Below are positions 35,646-46,875 of a stretch of 64,000 nucleotides of DNA, one piece after another. The notes under the pieces were generated by a model. It saw nothing but the letters and a program-made list of their open reading frames with translations. It did no database searches and had not been told where the DNA came from. Made by a program: the position numbers and the translations under genes. The DNA is from Talinum fruticosum. Its lineage: Eukaryota; Streptophyta; Magnoliopsida; Caryophyllales; Talinaceae. Position 1 is the first letter of the stretch, and each line of letters begins with the position of its first letter. Location of the stretch: NCBI GenBank assembly GCA_021018815.1, contig JAITYX010000003.1, positions 992,001 to 1,056,000 on the forward strand, read 5' to 3'.

Positions 35646-38544
35646 TATAACACCCCGTCCTTAAGAAAATAATTAACTTTAAATACATTCAAGATTAGCA
35701 TGAGCGCGTGCATTTTAAATTTCAAATATTTTCATATTACTCATGTATATATACGTATGTGAATATATATATATATATAAATATATATGTCAATGTTGTT
35801 TAAAATGCAAGAACCGAGATGATGACAACGACGACGCATGAATATATTTTATAAATTTTCATGACTCATAAGATAATTAACATTCTTATGTAGCTAATTT
35901 ATTTTGAATTCTAAAAATCGTTAAACAAATGAAATTAATATAATTTTTGTAAACTTAATATTACTAAAAATAAAATTCTTAGATTAAGATAAGTTTAATG
36001 AGCAAAATAATAATAAGTTTAGAAGATTAAGAAAATAGTTAGGATGAGCAAGTTGGATTAAATTAGGTGCTAACGGGAATTGGGCTAGAAAAAATGAATT
36101 AGGTCGGTCGGCCCATTATAGGAGAAGGTAAGAGGGAGTATAGAAGCAATGAGGTAACCTAGAACCTCATTGTCCTAAACCTAAAACTGGTTAAACCCAC
36201 AAATCACTCTCTCTCTCCCCTCTCCAGCCATCGTCCGCCTGCCCTACTCTCTGCGCCCCTCCCGTTTTCACCACCAACCGACGGCATCGACGGCCCTCCG
36301 CCACGCCGACGGTCGCCGCCGGCTAGCCACCAATGCCACCACCATCATCTTCACCGGGTTCCTCGAGCAAACACCTAGCAACTCATCCTTCCCTTTGCTG
36401 CCTCCTCCGCCTCCCTCTTCCCGCTTGTTTCAGCCACCGAAAACACCACCACGACACACCGACAACCGCCGCTACTACCTTCTCGCTGCGTTGTCGCCGC
36501 CCAGCCACCAGCCACCATACACCGAGTACACCGCCATCCTTACTCCCACATCTGCTCGAGTTTTCGCCTACCTCTGCCCGAGCTTGCCCTAATTCAATCA
36601 CGGTGCCTTCGGTTGGTCTCGGTTCCCGGTTTCAGGCCTGTCCGGCTACCGCCACCTTGACCGAGCACCGACGCCGCGTGCTACTCCCGGCAACCGCTCC
36701 GACCGCCGACTGCGGCTCTGTTTCGGTTCTCCCCGATCTTCCACCACCACCTTCAACCACCTCAAAAAAAAAACCCCTCAAAAAAATTAATCCCCGTTCA
36801 CTTTGGTTTTTGGGTAATTTTTCAGCTTTTAATTTAATTTGTTAGAGTAAATTTCAGTTTCAGTTCGTTTAATTAAATTCTTAGGTTAATTTTCCAGATT
36901 CAGTTCTTCATTTCTTTTAATTTAAGCATTTAAGTTGTAATTAGTTATTCATTTTCTGTTTGGAGATTAAATTTGATTATGGTATGTATGTAAATGATGC
37001 ATGGAAAAATTGGTCGGATCTGGATATACTGAAAATTAAAGAAGAACCATGGACAATACCTGCATGAAGGACATTTAAGGACAAATCCCTATATGAAGGG
37101 TATTTATGGACAATTTCTGTATAAAGGACACTCGGGAAGTAATTCGAGTTAGGAATTACTTTTGATTAGTTTACATGGTTACTTAACCTAATGAAGAGAT
37201 TAAGGGACAGATTGAGGATGAGGAGGATAACTAATTATGGGCGGTTTATGAAGCTGAAATGTGAGGAATGGATATCTTTGGGGAATTAGTATGCCCTTAT
37301 AAAATAAAATAAGGTTAGAAAGTGGTACATAAAAGTATGAATAAAGGAGATAAATGTTCAATGTATCATTTAGAATAAAATTATGTATATTTGAGGTTAC
37401 CTCATGTATATATATAAATGTATACATATATTTATATATGTGTTTAGAAGAAAGTCATACATATACTTTAAAGTTGCTATAAATATATGTATATGCATAT
37501 GCGCATACGATTATACATGCATAGTATAAAATATGATAAATAAATCGTGTGAATCAAGGACCTCATTAGTGTTCTTTAGTAAAAGCTAACTTGCTAATTT
37601 TCAGTTCAAGTGTCTTTGAAATGATTTAATAAATAAATAAGCCATAAAAATTCAGTTTATTAATAAAACTCTTATGTCCTTAATTAAGGTCATCAAACAC
37701 CGGCGTCGTGCGTTCATCCGGATTCCGCCCATAAAGAAAAAGAAGCGAGGAGCGTCAGCAAGGTACGTTCATTGATCGTGCCCTTCAATGTTTTATTTCC
37801 AAATTAAGGCCGGATATGGCCGACATTAACAACAATAAAGAATTGTTTGCAAATAATATTTGCCATCATTAATATGGACCCGCCCATCAAGTGCCATTAT
37901 TTGGTACGCCCAATATCCAGGTTGGTAACCCCATAACGGTTAACCGCCTTCAACTGGACTATCCGATCGGTGCGGGTGTGTGCACATGCGTTTAGGGAAA
38001 CCCGATGATCGTAAAGGGATCCATTTAGATAATTAATCAGCAACAGTTTTACATTATCCACTCCCCTCATTTACAAATGAATTGAAATGCATGCGCTCAA
38101 CTCAATTACTTCATAACTATTATTTTACTTGCGTGATAGTGAACGTATTGAGCTTCGGCTCACATTTCGAAAATGTTTTCTTGTTTTGTTTTAGGTAAAG
38201 GTGCGGAAGATTTGAAGCAAAGGTCCGTTAAGGACTTAGAGGCTCGCGAGTGACAACCTAGTTGGAGTATCAAGGGTTAAGTGCCGTTGTCGTAGTTTAC
38301 CGGATCTGTAGTCTATACTTATGCTTAATCTTCGTACAAGTTAAAGTTTATGCCTTATCATGAGACACTTGCTGTTAGTCGCAAAAGCAAGTAACCGGGG
38401 TTAGAAACGTATCTATTGTTATAGCCTTGCCCTTTCCTGCAGTAAGGGCGGCGGTAATGCCCTTGACCTACATTCCACTGCGCTAATCATCGGCTAGCGG
38501 CTTGCTTAGTCTAAAACCGGTGATTATGGGTTTGGGGCGTTACA
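35646..38544 (+). repeat. E2 3' LTR
   Basis: 2,899 bp, starting TATAACACCCC (G of TG changed) and ending CGTTACA. It lacks the long AT array of the 5' copy. Followed by CTCGA. Confidence 0.92.
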
Positions 38545-39010
38545 CTCGAGGCTCGAAATCTTTTGAAGCTATAAACACAAAGCCGACTCGAGCTCCTATC
38601 TTAGCCTTGCCCAATTTTGAGAAGATATTGAAGTTGAGTGTGATGCCTTAAGTGTGGGCATTGGTGGAGTCCTAACTCGGGAAGGTCGCCATATTTCTTA
38701 TTTCAATGAGATGCTATGTGACACAAAACAAAGATACTCTACCTATGATCTATCATTCGGTCATTAGAGTATTGGAGTCATTACTAGTGGCTCATAAGTT
38801 CATCCTACACTCATATCACGAAGCTCTCAAATATATATATATATAGGGCCAACACAAGATGAACTCGCGGCATGTGAAATGGGTTGAGTACCTTCAAACC
38901 TTCCATTTCTCAATCAAGGAAGCTTAACAAGGGTGCTGATGCTCTATCCAAAAGGTACCTACTACTATTTCGGTTAGAGGCTTGTGTTTTTGGTTACGAA
39001 CATCCGAAGA
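38545..39010 (+). pseudogene. E1 RNase H (after E2)
   Basis: Resumes the E1 pol at the E2 junction: a SFEAIKHK-like step, APILALPNFEKI near 38,600, a DA-like active-site region near 38,650, and a YFNEMLCDTKQRYSTYD segment at about 38,700-38,755. Frame 38,884-39,066 carries the end of the domain with a KGADALSKR motif. An ATATAT run at 38,831-38,845 interrupts it. Several frame changes. Confidence 0.8.
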
Positions 39011-39089
39011 GTCTATATGTGGATAATAAGGATTTTGGAACCCTATACCAAGAATGCCAAGCTTGACCCAGTGTGAATTCTAAATCCAA

Positions 39090-40190
39090 GGAGGATACTT
39101 ATTTAAGGGTCTTAGATTGTGTGTGCCAAGCTGTAGTACGAGAGAATTAATCATCGGAGAAGTCCATTACGGAGGACTTGCTTGGCCATTTCGGGGAAAG
39201 AAAGACAACTCATATGCTCGTGGAGCACTACTTCGACCGAGCATAGACAAGGATGTTCGAGGATCTTATCAAGCGATGTGTGGTATGCCAATATGCCAAG
39301 AGTCATTCCCTACCTCAAGGACTTTACACTCCACTACCCATCCCTACTCGGCCTTGGGTGGATATAAGTCTTGACTTCATTCAGGTCTACCTTGGACTCG
39401 AAAGGGAAAGATTCTATTACTGGTGGTTGTTGATAAATTTTCCAAGATGGCCTACTTTATTGCTTGTAACAAGACTAATGATGCTACACTAGTTGCTGAC
39501 CTATACTTCAAGGAAGTGGTGAGATTACATGGGATCCTGAGATCTATGGTCTCGAGCCAGGGATGTAAAGTTCCTCGATCATATCCGGGTCACTTTATGG
39601 AAGAAATTGGGAACTAAGTTGAAGTATAGCATCACTTTCCACCTCAAATAGATGGTTAGGCTGAGGTTACAAACAGAACTTTGGGAGTCCTTCTCATAAT
39701 CTTGATCAAATCTAATACCAAGGCGTGGGATCGGCTTCTTTCACATGCTGAGTTTGCTTACAATCGCACGCTAAGCAAGACTACCAATGCTTCTCCATTC
39801 AAGACTGTTTATGGTGTGGAGCCTCTGTCACCACTAGATCCGAGCCCAAGAGCTTTTGATGGGAAGCCTCATGCTGATGCTATAAAGAGAGCTGCCCAAA
39901 TTTAGGAAGCTGCATGAGAAGGTGAAACTCATTATTGAGCAAGCTAATCGAGTGATTAGATTAGTGTTAACAAAAACAACGAGGAAAGTGGTTTTCCAGC
40001 GAGGGTGATCTCATTTGGATCCACCTGAGGAAGGAGTGTTTTCCTTCCAAGCGCAAGTCTAAGCTCATGCCAAGGGCGAGATGGCCCATTTGAAGTGCTT
40101 GAAAGAATCAATGACAATCCTTACAAGGTGAACTTGCCCAGAGATTACTCGGTCTCACCTACTTTTAATGTTGCTTGATTTATCTCCTTA
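39090..40190 (+). pseudogene. E1 integrase
   Basis: The zinc finger is spread over three frames at 39,117-39,310: CVPSCSTRELIIGEVHYGGL, then a second His, then IKRCVVCQYAKSHS. Core: [10 protein letters not shown] (first Asp) at 39,352-39,384, [20 protein letters not shown] at 39,424. The usual second-Asp motif reads VSSQGCKVP at 39,549-39,575, so that Asp is gone. The third-residue region near 39,650 is split by stops. It ends LLSHAEFAYNRTLSKTTNAS and YGVEPLSPLD by 39,840. The C-terminal part runs to about 40,190 and on into the 3' LTR. Not functional. Confidence 0.85.
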
Positions 40191-40233
40191 CTTAGAAGAT
40201 AATTCACATGAGAATTTGAGGGCAAATTCTTTT

Positions 40234-40250
40234 CAAGCTGGGGAGGATAA
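40234..40250 (+). other. E1 polypurine tract
   Basis: CAAGCTGGGGAGGATAA immediately before the 3' LTR. The GGGGAGGA core is purine only. Confidence 0.65.
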
Positions 40251-41261
40251 TGGGGAGAACACCCCAAGCCAAGCTCCAACCATTACCGAGAGCAAGCCGG
40301 TTCTAGCCGATAATTCTAAGCCCTCGAAATCACTACTAAGTCCTCATAATCCATTGCTTGGCCCTCATTATTGACACAAGCTTCAAGGGAGTTTTCGCCA
40401 CACTCAAAATTACTTGTTTGTCTCCTCATACAAGAGTAAGGGGCCGGACAAGTCTACAAATACTCGGAGATAATAAGTCTAAGTTAATCTTTTCTAAGTC
40501 ATCGGTTTCTAAGCTCGGACCGGTTTTGCGAATACACTCATATCTATTTGGGTAGCATCTAAGCGTCTTCGAGCGAGCGGAAAAGGAAAGTTTAAGGATC
40601 GGAACCCAAAAGAATGTGGTGATAGCAACTTCAGTTGTCATCAAACATAGAACTATACTATTTTGTACTTGCTTATGTGAGTTGATTCTGTGGTCCCCCT
40701 CCTTTTCTATTGTCCTTTGTTCTGCTATAACTATTCTATCTTTTGTCCTTGTTTTTGTCCTTCATTTTGCTAAAATGCGTCACACCCTTTGACTGTAAAA
40801 GGGGATTTTTAACCCTTAGATTAGAGTGATGTAACCTAGTTATGAGGCCTATAAATAGGCATTGGTTTCACTTGTAAAAATCAACTTTGATTTTTATATT
40901 GGCTATATGTTAAGTAAAGTTGAGCTAAGCTCCTTTCAACCCCAAAAATTCTCTTTTGCTTGTCTAATTAGTGGCATAATTTGGTTATGTCTGAAGAGTA
41001 TAACTTATACTTTGAGTGGTGATATTTGTATCTTTAAATGTGGTTAGCGCCCTAATTTATCCTTGGTGGTGATATTTGTATCCTTGGGTATTCTAGTTTT
41101 ATCTTGTTCTTGTTATTTCAATGCTGGTTACCTTGTTAATCATTTCCCCTCGAGTGATTAGCCTAGTTCTTATTGCTTACTGCTTTATTGGTCATTTCGA
41201 GTCACTTACAATTTTTTTTGCATACTTTGTTTCCGGATCGGTGTAACCTGTCATCTTGGCA
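40251..41261 (+). repeat. E1 3' LTR
   Basis: Starts TGGGGAGAACACCCC and ends CTTGGCA; partner of 14,071-15,094. TATA box at 40,850-40,858. The upstream coding frame stays open for some 120 bases into it. Confidence 0.85.
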
Positions 41262-41935
41262 CATCAAGGACAGATCCGAAACTGAATTCCCCTCTAGGAA
41301 TTTTTCTTGTCCAAACAACAAACCGAAGATGTTGCTCTCTACTTGGTTGGTCCAGTCTAGGATGGACTTTTTTTTTTTAGGAGGTCGGGTCCTCCTTTTC
41401 TTGTACATGACATTCATTGAAGATTTTTAAATTAGGGACTAGCATGCCCTTCTCCTTCAAATAATAGGGCTCGGAAAAACCATAGTAAGGGAAGTCATAT
41501 CCTTCGTTCAGAAATTTCCCATTTAAGGTGCAACGATAGGGCTTAATATAGTGGACTGTGAGTGATGCGGTCCTTCTAGTCTGTGTTTTCCATTAGCTTG
41601 GGTCACTTCCTTAGCGGTTGGATGGTAGCCTATACCAAATTTGTAGTTGTTTGTGGGTTCAAAGGGTGCAAAGATTAGGTGGTATGCCCTCCTACCTATA
41701 GCTAAGCTAGGAAAATACCCCTTATTTCTTAGCATTGAATGGACACTAGGGTTAACATAAGGATTGAAGCTAAAAGATGCTTCATCCTTTTCCACAACAA
41801 CTACGAGTCTTTAATCAGTAAAGTTCTTCGTCATCGGTGTCATGTTTGATTCCGACGACAAACTCTTTAGAAGTGATAGTAGTGCAAAGATTATCCCCCT
41901 TAACTTACCACCTAACCTTTGACAATCATTTTAAC
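41262..41935 (-). other. E0 spacer between protease and RT (right part)
   Basis: Continues E0 after E1. A 90-residue minus-strand frame (41,795-41,523) reads SFNPYVNPSVHSMLRNKGYF, then GRRAYHLIFAPFEPTN and YHPTAKEV. It is the pre-RT linker of this Tat group as far as I can judge and has no enzyme motif. Near 41,370 there is a run of nine T. Confidence 0.55.
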
Positions 41936-41939
41936 CTTC

Positions 41940-42292
41940 TAGTATAGTGTAGAGGGTACTGCCTGGTGGTTATGTAACCAAGGGCGTCCTAGAAGGAGAT
42001 TAAAAGTAGTTGGAATGTCTAAAACCTAGAAACCGATGTTCTTAACCACTAGCCCAACATTGATTAGAAGAGTCAATGTTCCCAAAATTGTTCTCTTGGA
42101 ACTGTCATAAGCTCGAAGGTGAACAATTTGCTTGGAGATTTGTTTCTCTTTGATGCCTAACCTTTTAGTAATCATCCAAGGACAGACATTTATAGCATAC
42201 CCATTGTTTACTAGGGTCAAAGGGACAAACGTATTGATGCAAGTTACAATCGAGATAAAGGGCACGGTTGTGTGGAATGTGTTCTTCAAGTA
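41940..42292 (-). pseudogene. E0 aspartic protease
   Basis: The minus strand reads TFVPLTLVNNGYAINVCPWM, then KRLGIKEKQI, IVHLRAYDSSKRTILGTLTL and LLINVGLVV. The fold of the Tat protease is clear, but the catalytic D-x-G position reads N-N-G, so the catalytic Asp is replaced by Asn. After a shift, an LGRPW-like end follows near 41,990. Confidence 0.8.
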
Positions 42293-42639
42293 AATCCTTC
42301 AAATGTAATGGTTCCATCCCCGATCATTGACCAATCTTACTAAGTGCATCGATTAAGTCTTGTCTATCATTTTGCGACGCCGATATTAGTTGCCGGATGG
42401 AAATATGAGCTTTGAATTTTTGAAGTTGCCTAAGGATTGGGTCTTCTTCTTTAGTAGCTTCTTTCTCTTTTGGGGCTTCCTAAGACTGTTATGGACCCGT
42501 TGGTGCGTTGTGTCGCTCGGATCTAGTGAGTAATTAGATTTCGGGAGTGTTTAGTTCACCCCAAAAGTCATCATCTTCTAAGGGTGGTGTGCCCCGAAGT
42601 TGTCATCACTATCATCCTTAGCTTCGTAGACATCCTCTT

Positions 42640-44290
42640 TATCACTTACCCATAATTCATGGACTTCGGCTCTAAGGGAGGTAGTCCAATTAATGGTTTA
42701 GGTTCATTGATGTCTTGAATGAAGACATAAGGATCCCATTGACCTGGATGGGTTCGAGACTTGATAACTACGGTTTCGCTAAATGGATTTTTGCTATTAT
42801 TGGGTTTTTGAGCAGTCATAGGAAGAGGAAGTTGACCATTGTGGAACATGCTCTCTAATTTGTTCTTGAAAGTCCAACATTGTTCCATATCATGTCCTCG
42901 TGCACGATGGTACTTACGGAATTTTCCTGCGTCCCAGTTTTTTACTATTTCACGGTTTATGATTACTGCTCTTATGGGTGGTAATTCAACTTTCTCTTTT
43001 GCTAGTAAACAGTCGAGGGCTTGAGCGTAGGTAGTATCTAGAGGTGTGTAGTCGGTATACCTATTAAGGGCATTGACATCCGCACCGTTGTTAGTATTGC
43101 TCGTGTTAGAGGTTTTCTTGTCTTTAGATTGGTAGTTACCTCTATATAACCAACCATGACTTTTGTGGCCGCTATAGACAACTCTTCTTCTATCAAAAAC
43201 CTGCATCTATAAGGGTTGTGAAGCTCATGAATGGTAGGAACTTCAAATGTTAATTACACGGGGCTAAAGGTTTTTCATAATGATTCTAACTTGATCCTTT
43301 TTGGAAGGTCGGTCTACCATGTGGGTACCCTTTGCCCTCCATCTCGCTAAGAAAATCAATGAAGCTTTCTTTCTCCCTTTGTTTGATTAATTCTAAATCT
43401 TGAAGGGTGACAGGTAGATCGGTGTTGTAGGAATACTGATGTAGGAATTCCTTGCACAAATCAGTCCAATTAGTGACCTTACGTTGGGCGTTATACCGCT
43501 TTATCACATATCGTTATTGAATGTCCATGGGAAGATGATGTGGTATGTATCTTCGAGTACATTCTTGAGAGTCATTGCTCCTATAAGTTGCGAACATGAT
43601 GGTGAGGATTCTCATAACCATGAAACTTAATATCTATCATGGTAAAACGGGGAGGTAGTTTTTCTTTGGGGTTTGAAGTAAATCCCATGAGGTCAAAGTA
43701 ATGACTCTTGAACATGGAGGACTCTCTTAATATCCTTTGTATCCGAATTACACATGGATCAATCTTAGGTTCGAGATAAGGTTTTGGAGGTGGTGGTGAA
43801 ACTCCTTTTTCTTTTTCTTCATCGTCTTCTTTCTCCTTTTCTTTCTCTTTCTCCTTTTCGCTCTCTTTGTCCTCATTTTTCTATATAGTCTTTAGAATAA
43901 GTTCGACGAGTTTTGGACATGGACTCTATTTTTTGATCTTAAGCCTCAATCCGGGCTTCCATCTTAGCTGAGGATTCAATGAGCAAGGTGATGATAGAAG
44001 ATGGCTGTGGTTGTTCATCCATTAGAGGAGAATTGTTTTTGGGTACTATCCTACGATGGGAGATTGTTTAAACTGGTGTTATGTGCACTGAAGTTGGTCG
44101 CACCGGCATTGACCGAGGTGTAGAATGAGGAGATGTAGTACTAGACTCATTATTGAAGCGGTCTAACCTTTTCAAGCTCAGATTCCGATGAAACCCGGTA
44201 GAGGTAGGCTTCTCTATTTTACAGCCCAAAGGATAATTGCTCGGGACTATGCTAAGAAAACCAACTTTTGGGGACAAGGGACTCAAGCGC
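42640..44290 (-). pseudogene. E0 gag
   Basis: N-terminal part at 44,286-44,068 (Pro/Ser-rich), then an acidic/Lys coiled-coil-like stretch at 43,880-43,790. The capsid core is at about 43,650-43,290: PPRFTMIDIKFHG, then WTDLCKEFLHQYSYNTDLPV and QREKESFIDFLSEM. The end is at 43,206-42,646: YTPLDTTYAQALDCLLAKEK, VKNWDAGKFRKYHRARGHDM, EQCWTFKNKLESM, with the zinc-knuckle-like C-x2-C step altered to FRKYHRARGH. Stops and shifts break it into at least three frames. Confidence 0.8.
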
Positions 44291-44570
44291 TACACCAGAA
44301 AAGAATAGGAAAACGAAAGAAAAAAAGCTCTTTATTTGAATGCACATAAGGAATGCAAAATAATCAAAGGGAGATGTAATGATGCTAATAAATTAGATTG
44401 GAATAAAATTTATTTGGCTAATGAAAAAGGAAAAGAAAATACTTCCTTAATCAAAAGATGAATACAACACGGACTCTCCTGATTTTGAGGTGAATTTTAT
44501 TTTTGGCTAATGCAAAAATAGACTCACCTAATTTTGAGATGAATTGTTTTTTGGCTAATGCATAATGGAC
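44291..44570 (-). other. E0 leader with a short tandem duplication
   Basis: Upstream of gag, no coding. Two copies of a unit containing ttttgag(a/g)tgaatt and tttttggctaatgca lie in tandem at about 44,465-44,566. E5 starts at 44,571. Confidence 0.5.
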
Positions 44571-45552
44571 TGTTAGCTTGTCGTACATGTACAAATTAAA
44601 CCACTACTTAGGCTTATAATTAACAATATAGCATAGGAAATAGGGATAGAATCCACGAGGAAAGATATAATAATATGTAAGCTTTAATCTAATTAATCGT
44701 AATACTATTAAAATCAAAACCTAAAATATAACTCGGAAAACTCACAACTACAAATCACAGAAAAATTAGCTACTATTAAATAAATAATTTAGAAAGAACA
44801 TAAAAACTATAATAACCCAATAATAGTTTTGTATATTTTTTAAAATAATTAAAATAGAAAACTAAAGCGAGTAGAATAGAACAGATTCTAAAATAGAAAA
44901 TTAAATAAAGCAAAATTCTGCACTAAATTAATTACGAAAATAAATAATACAACTACCCAAAATATTAAAAATAATTGACTAGACCTAAATAAACTCTAAA
45001 AATATAAAACCAAAATTAAAAATCGAAATTATGAATTTATGTAACTAAAAATCTGCAGTACTTAATTCCAAGAATTAAATATGAAAATTGATCAAATCAC
45101 TTCCAAACATCTCAAATTTAATCACAATAAACTATGAGTCTATCTAAACCATAAAAACACATAAATCATGAAAAATAGTAAAAAGAAACTATTTTTAACC
45201 TAATTTCTAACAAACTGACTCAAAAATAACAAAAGCTGACAAAAAAATAATCCAAAAATTAAAATATATAAAGACTCAAAATTAAATTAATCTAAACTTA
45301 TTAAAACTAACCTAATAGACTGATATTTAGGGGGATAAACAAAATTAATAATAAAAGATTATAAATTTATAAATAAAAATAGACAAACTAAAGCAAACTA
45401 CTAAAAAGCAAATAAATAATTATCAAAGATATCAAATTTATAAAAAGCACTTGGTATAATCTATATCCACCATGCAAATTAATATTTATCATTGACACAC
45501 AAATTGATTTACCCACGAGCTAAACTGTAGAAGACACATTACTACAAAGCTG

Positions 45553-45840
45553 TAAAATAGTGACGGAAACCATTCAGTCGCCACTTGGCGACGGAATCGG
45601 CGACGGACACCGACACAAGCCGACACCTACCTCGGACAACGACGGAAATAGCGACGGAACTTGGTTTCAGTCGCTAAGTCATCGCCAGTATATCGGATAT
45701 TACAAAACAAAAAAAAACGAAATTAAATTACTTTAGTAATTAGTGACGAAACAGTTCGTCATCTGTTCAGTCGCTAAGCAAAATTTTTAATTAGCGACGG
45801 AACAGCGACGAACTGTTCCGTCGCTAATTACGCATATATT
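45553..45840. repeat. CACTA left subterminal repeats
   Basis: Copies of GCGACGGA and TCCGTCGC words, e.g. near 45,590, 45,640, 45,745, 45,795 and 45,815, including an inverted pair around 45,790-45,830. Such arrays bind the element's accessory protein (TNPA in En/Spm). Confidence 0.8.
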
Positions 45841-45864
45841 CGGATCCGGCTTCGGCCAGACTTA

Positions 45865-46199
45865 ATACCGCAGCGCAAGAGAGAGAGAGAGTCGAGGTCC
45901 GAGCGAGCCATAACCCCGGCGATTCACCACCGCCAACACGCACTCCCGCCGGTGACTAGGCTCGCCGCTGCACGGCCGTCCCCGCCGCTGACCGCGACCG
46001 CCGACCGCCGCCCTGCCTCCGCTGCTGAGAAACACGAAGGCCGAAGGAACCACCGTTCTCCTTGGTTTCGCCGGACTCGTGTCCGCCTCTCTGCCGCTCG
46101 GGTGGAGGACGCCATCGGCGCACCGCCGCCGCTGCCACCACACTCCTGTCGTTCCGCCGTCGCCGCTGTGCCGCCGCCGGTGCCGCCCATAGTGTTGAG
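45865..46199 (+). other. GC-rich possible first exon of the CACTA gene
   Basis: A sharply GC-rich block (CCGCCG-, CGGC-rich) in an AT-rich element, with a (GA)n run at 45,880. An open plus-strand frame from 45,952 reads RPASAAEKHEGRRNHRSPWF and other low-complexity sequence. GAGGTATG at 46,197-46,204 could be a splice donor. I see no known domain. It could be a leader exon or a captured host fragment. Confidence 0.4.
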
Positions 46200-46234
46200 G
46201 TATGATTTTGTTGATTTTTGTAGATTTATGGTTT

Positions 46235-46875
46235 TATGAAATTGAAATTGAAATTGTTGAATATATGTAATTTGTTGGAAATTAATGTTGTTTGTGAATG
46301 AATTTGAGAAGAAAAATGTGCAATTGTGTTGTTTATGGAGTAAATGTTATTGAAGTTAAATTTAGGGTTTTCAAAAATGTAACTTGAAATTGACGAATAT
46401 ATGTAATTTGGTGGGAATTAATGTTCTTTGTGTATGAATTTGAGAAGAAAAATGTGAAATTGTGTTGTTTAGGGAGTAAATGTTATTGAAGTTAAATTTA
46501 GGGTTTTAAAAATGTAACTTGAAATTGACGAATATATGTAATTTGGTGGGAATTAATGTTGTTTGGAGAAGAAAAATGTTCAATTGTGTTGGTTATGGAG
46601 TAAATGTTATGGAAGTTAAATTTAGGGTTTTGAACATTATAACTTGAAATTGATGAATATATGTAATTTAGTGGAAATTAATGTTGTTTGTGGATGAATT
46701 TGAATAGAAAAGTGTGCAATTGTGTTGTTTATAGAGTAAATGTTATTGAAGTTAAATTTAGGGTTTTAAAAAATGTAAGTTGGAATTGACGAATATATGT
46801 AATTTGGTGGAAATTAATGTTGATTGTGGATGAATTTGAATAGAAAAATGTGCAATTGTGTTGGATTTGTTGGAC
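46235..46875 (+). repeat. Five-copy tandem repeat, about 135-bp unit
   Basis: The anchor gaatatatgtaattt recurs near 46,259, 46,396, 46,532, 46,657 and 46,791, each followed by gaattaatgtt(g/c)-like and then ttatt(g)gaagttaaatttaggg words. One unit lacks about ten bases. It lies where a first intron would be. Confidence 0.9.

Larger units (their letters stand above)
17849..38544 (+). mobile_element. E2: Tekay-like chromovirus (Ty3/gypsy), split by E3
   Basis: About 20.7 kb with its guest, 9.9 kb without. LTRs are 17,849-20,817 and 35,646-38,544; the start is TGTAACACCCC and the 3' copy ends CGTTACA. Flanks CTCGG (17,844-17,848) and CTCGA (38,545-38,549) are a near-perfect 5-bp target duplication inside E1. 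A tRNA-Met-type primer site, protease/RT/RNase H, integrase and a chromodomain-like tail are in order on the plus strand. E3 lies between RNase H and integrase. Very long LTRs and the tail motif fit the Tekay (Del) clade. Most of gag is unrecognisable. Confidence 0.9.
14071..41261 (+). mobile_element. E1: chromovirus-like Ty3/gypsy retrotransposon, split by E2
   Basis: Two LTRs of about 1.02 kb (14,071-15,094 and 40,251-41,261) flank gag, protease and RT on the left of E2, and RNase H and integrase on its right. Integration of E2 at 17,849 falls at the RT/RNase H connection: the frame ending SFVWPP at 17,841 is continued by the RNase H reading at 38,550. The last coding frame runs on into the 3' LTR, as in CRM-like chromoviruses. 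Clade assignment below chromovirus is a guess. No perfect target duplication is seen (left flank actcga, right flank catcaa). Confidence 0.85.
11778..44570 (-). mobile_element. E0: Tat-type Ty3/gypsy retrotransposon, split by E1 and truncated at both ends
   Basis: Minus-strand order is gag (44,290-42,640), protease (42,292-41,940), a spacer cut at 41,262 and resumed at 14,070, RT and RNase H (13,461-12,500), a second RNase H (12,470-12,180) and the first part of integrase (to 11,778). The second, archaeal-like RNase H places it in the Tat group (Ogre/Retand relatives). The insert 14,071-41,261 is E1 with its own guests. The 3' end is lost at the R1 repeat and the 5' LTR is not seen; E5 begins at 44,571 in the leader. 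It is the oldest layer of the nest. Confidence 0.8.
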
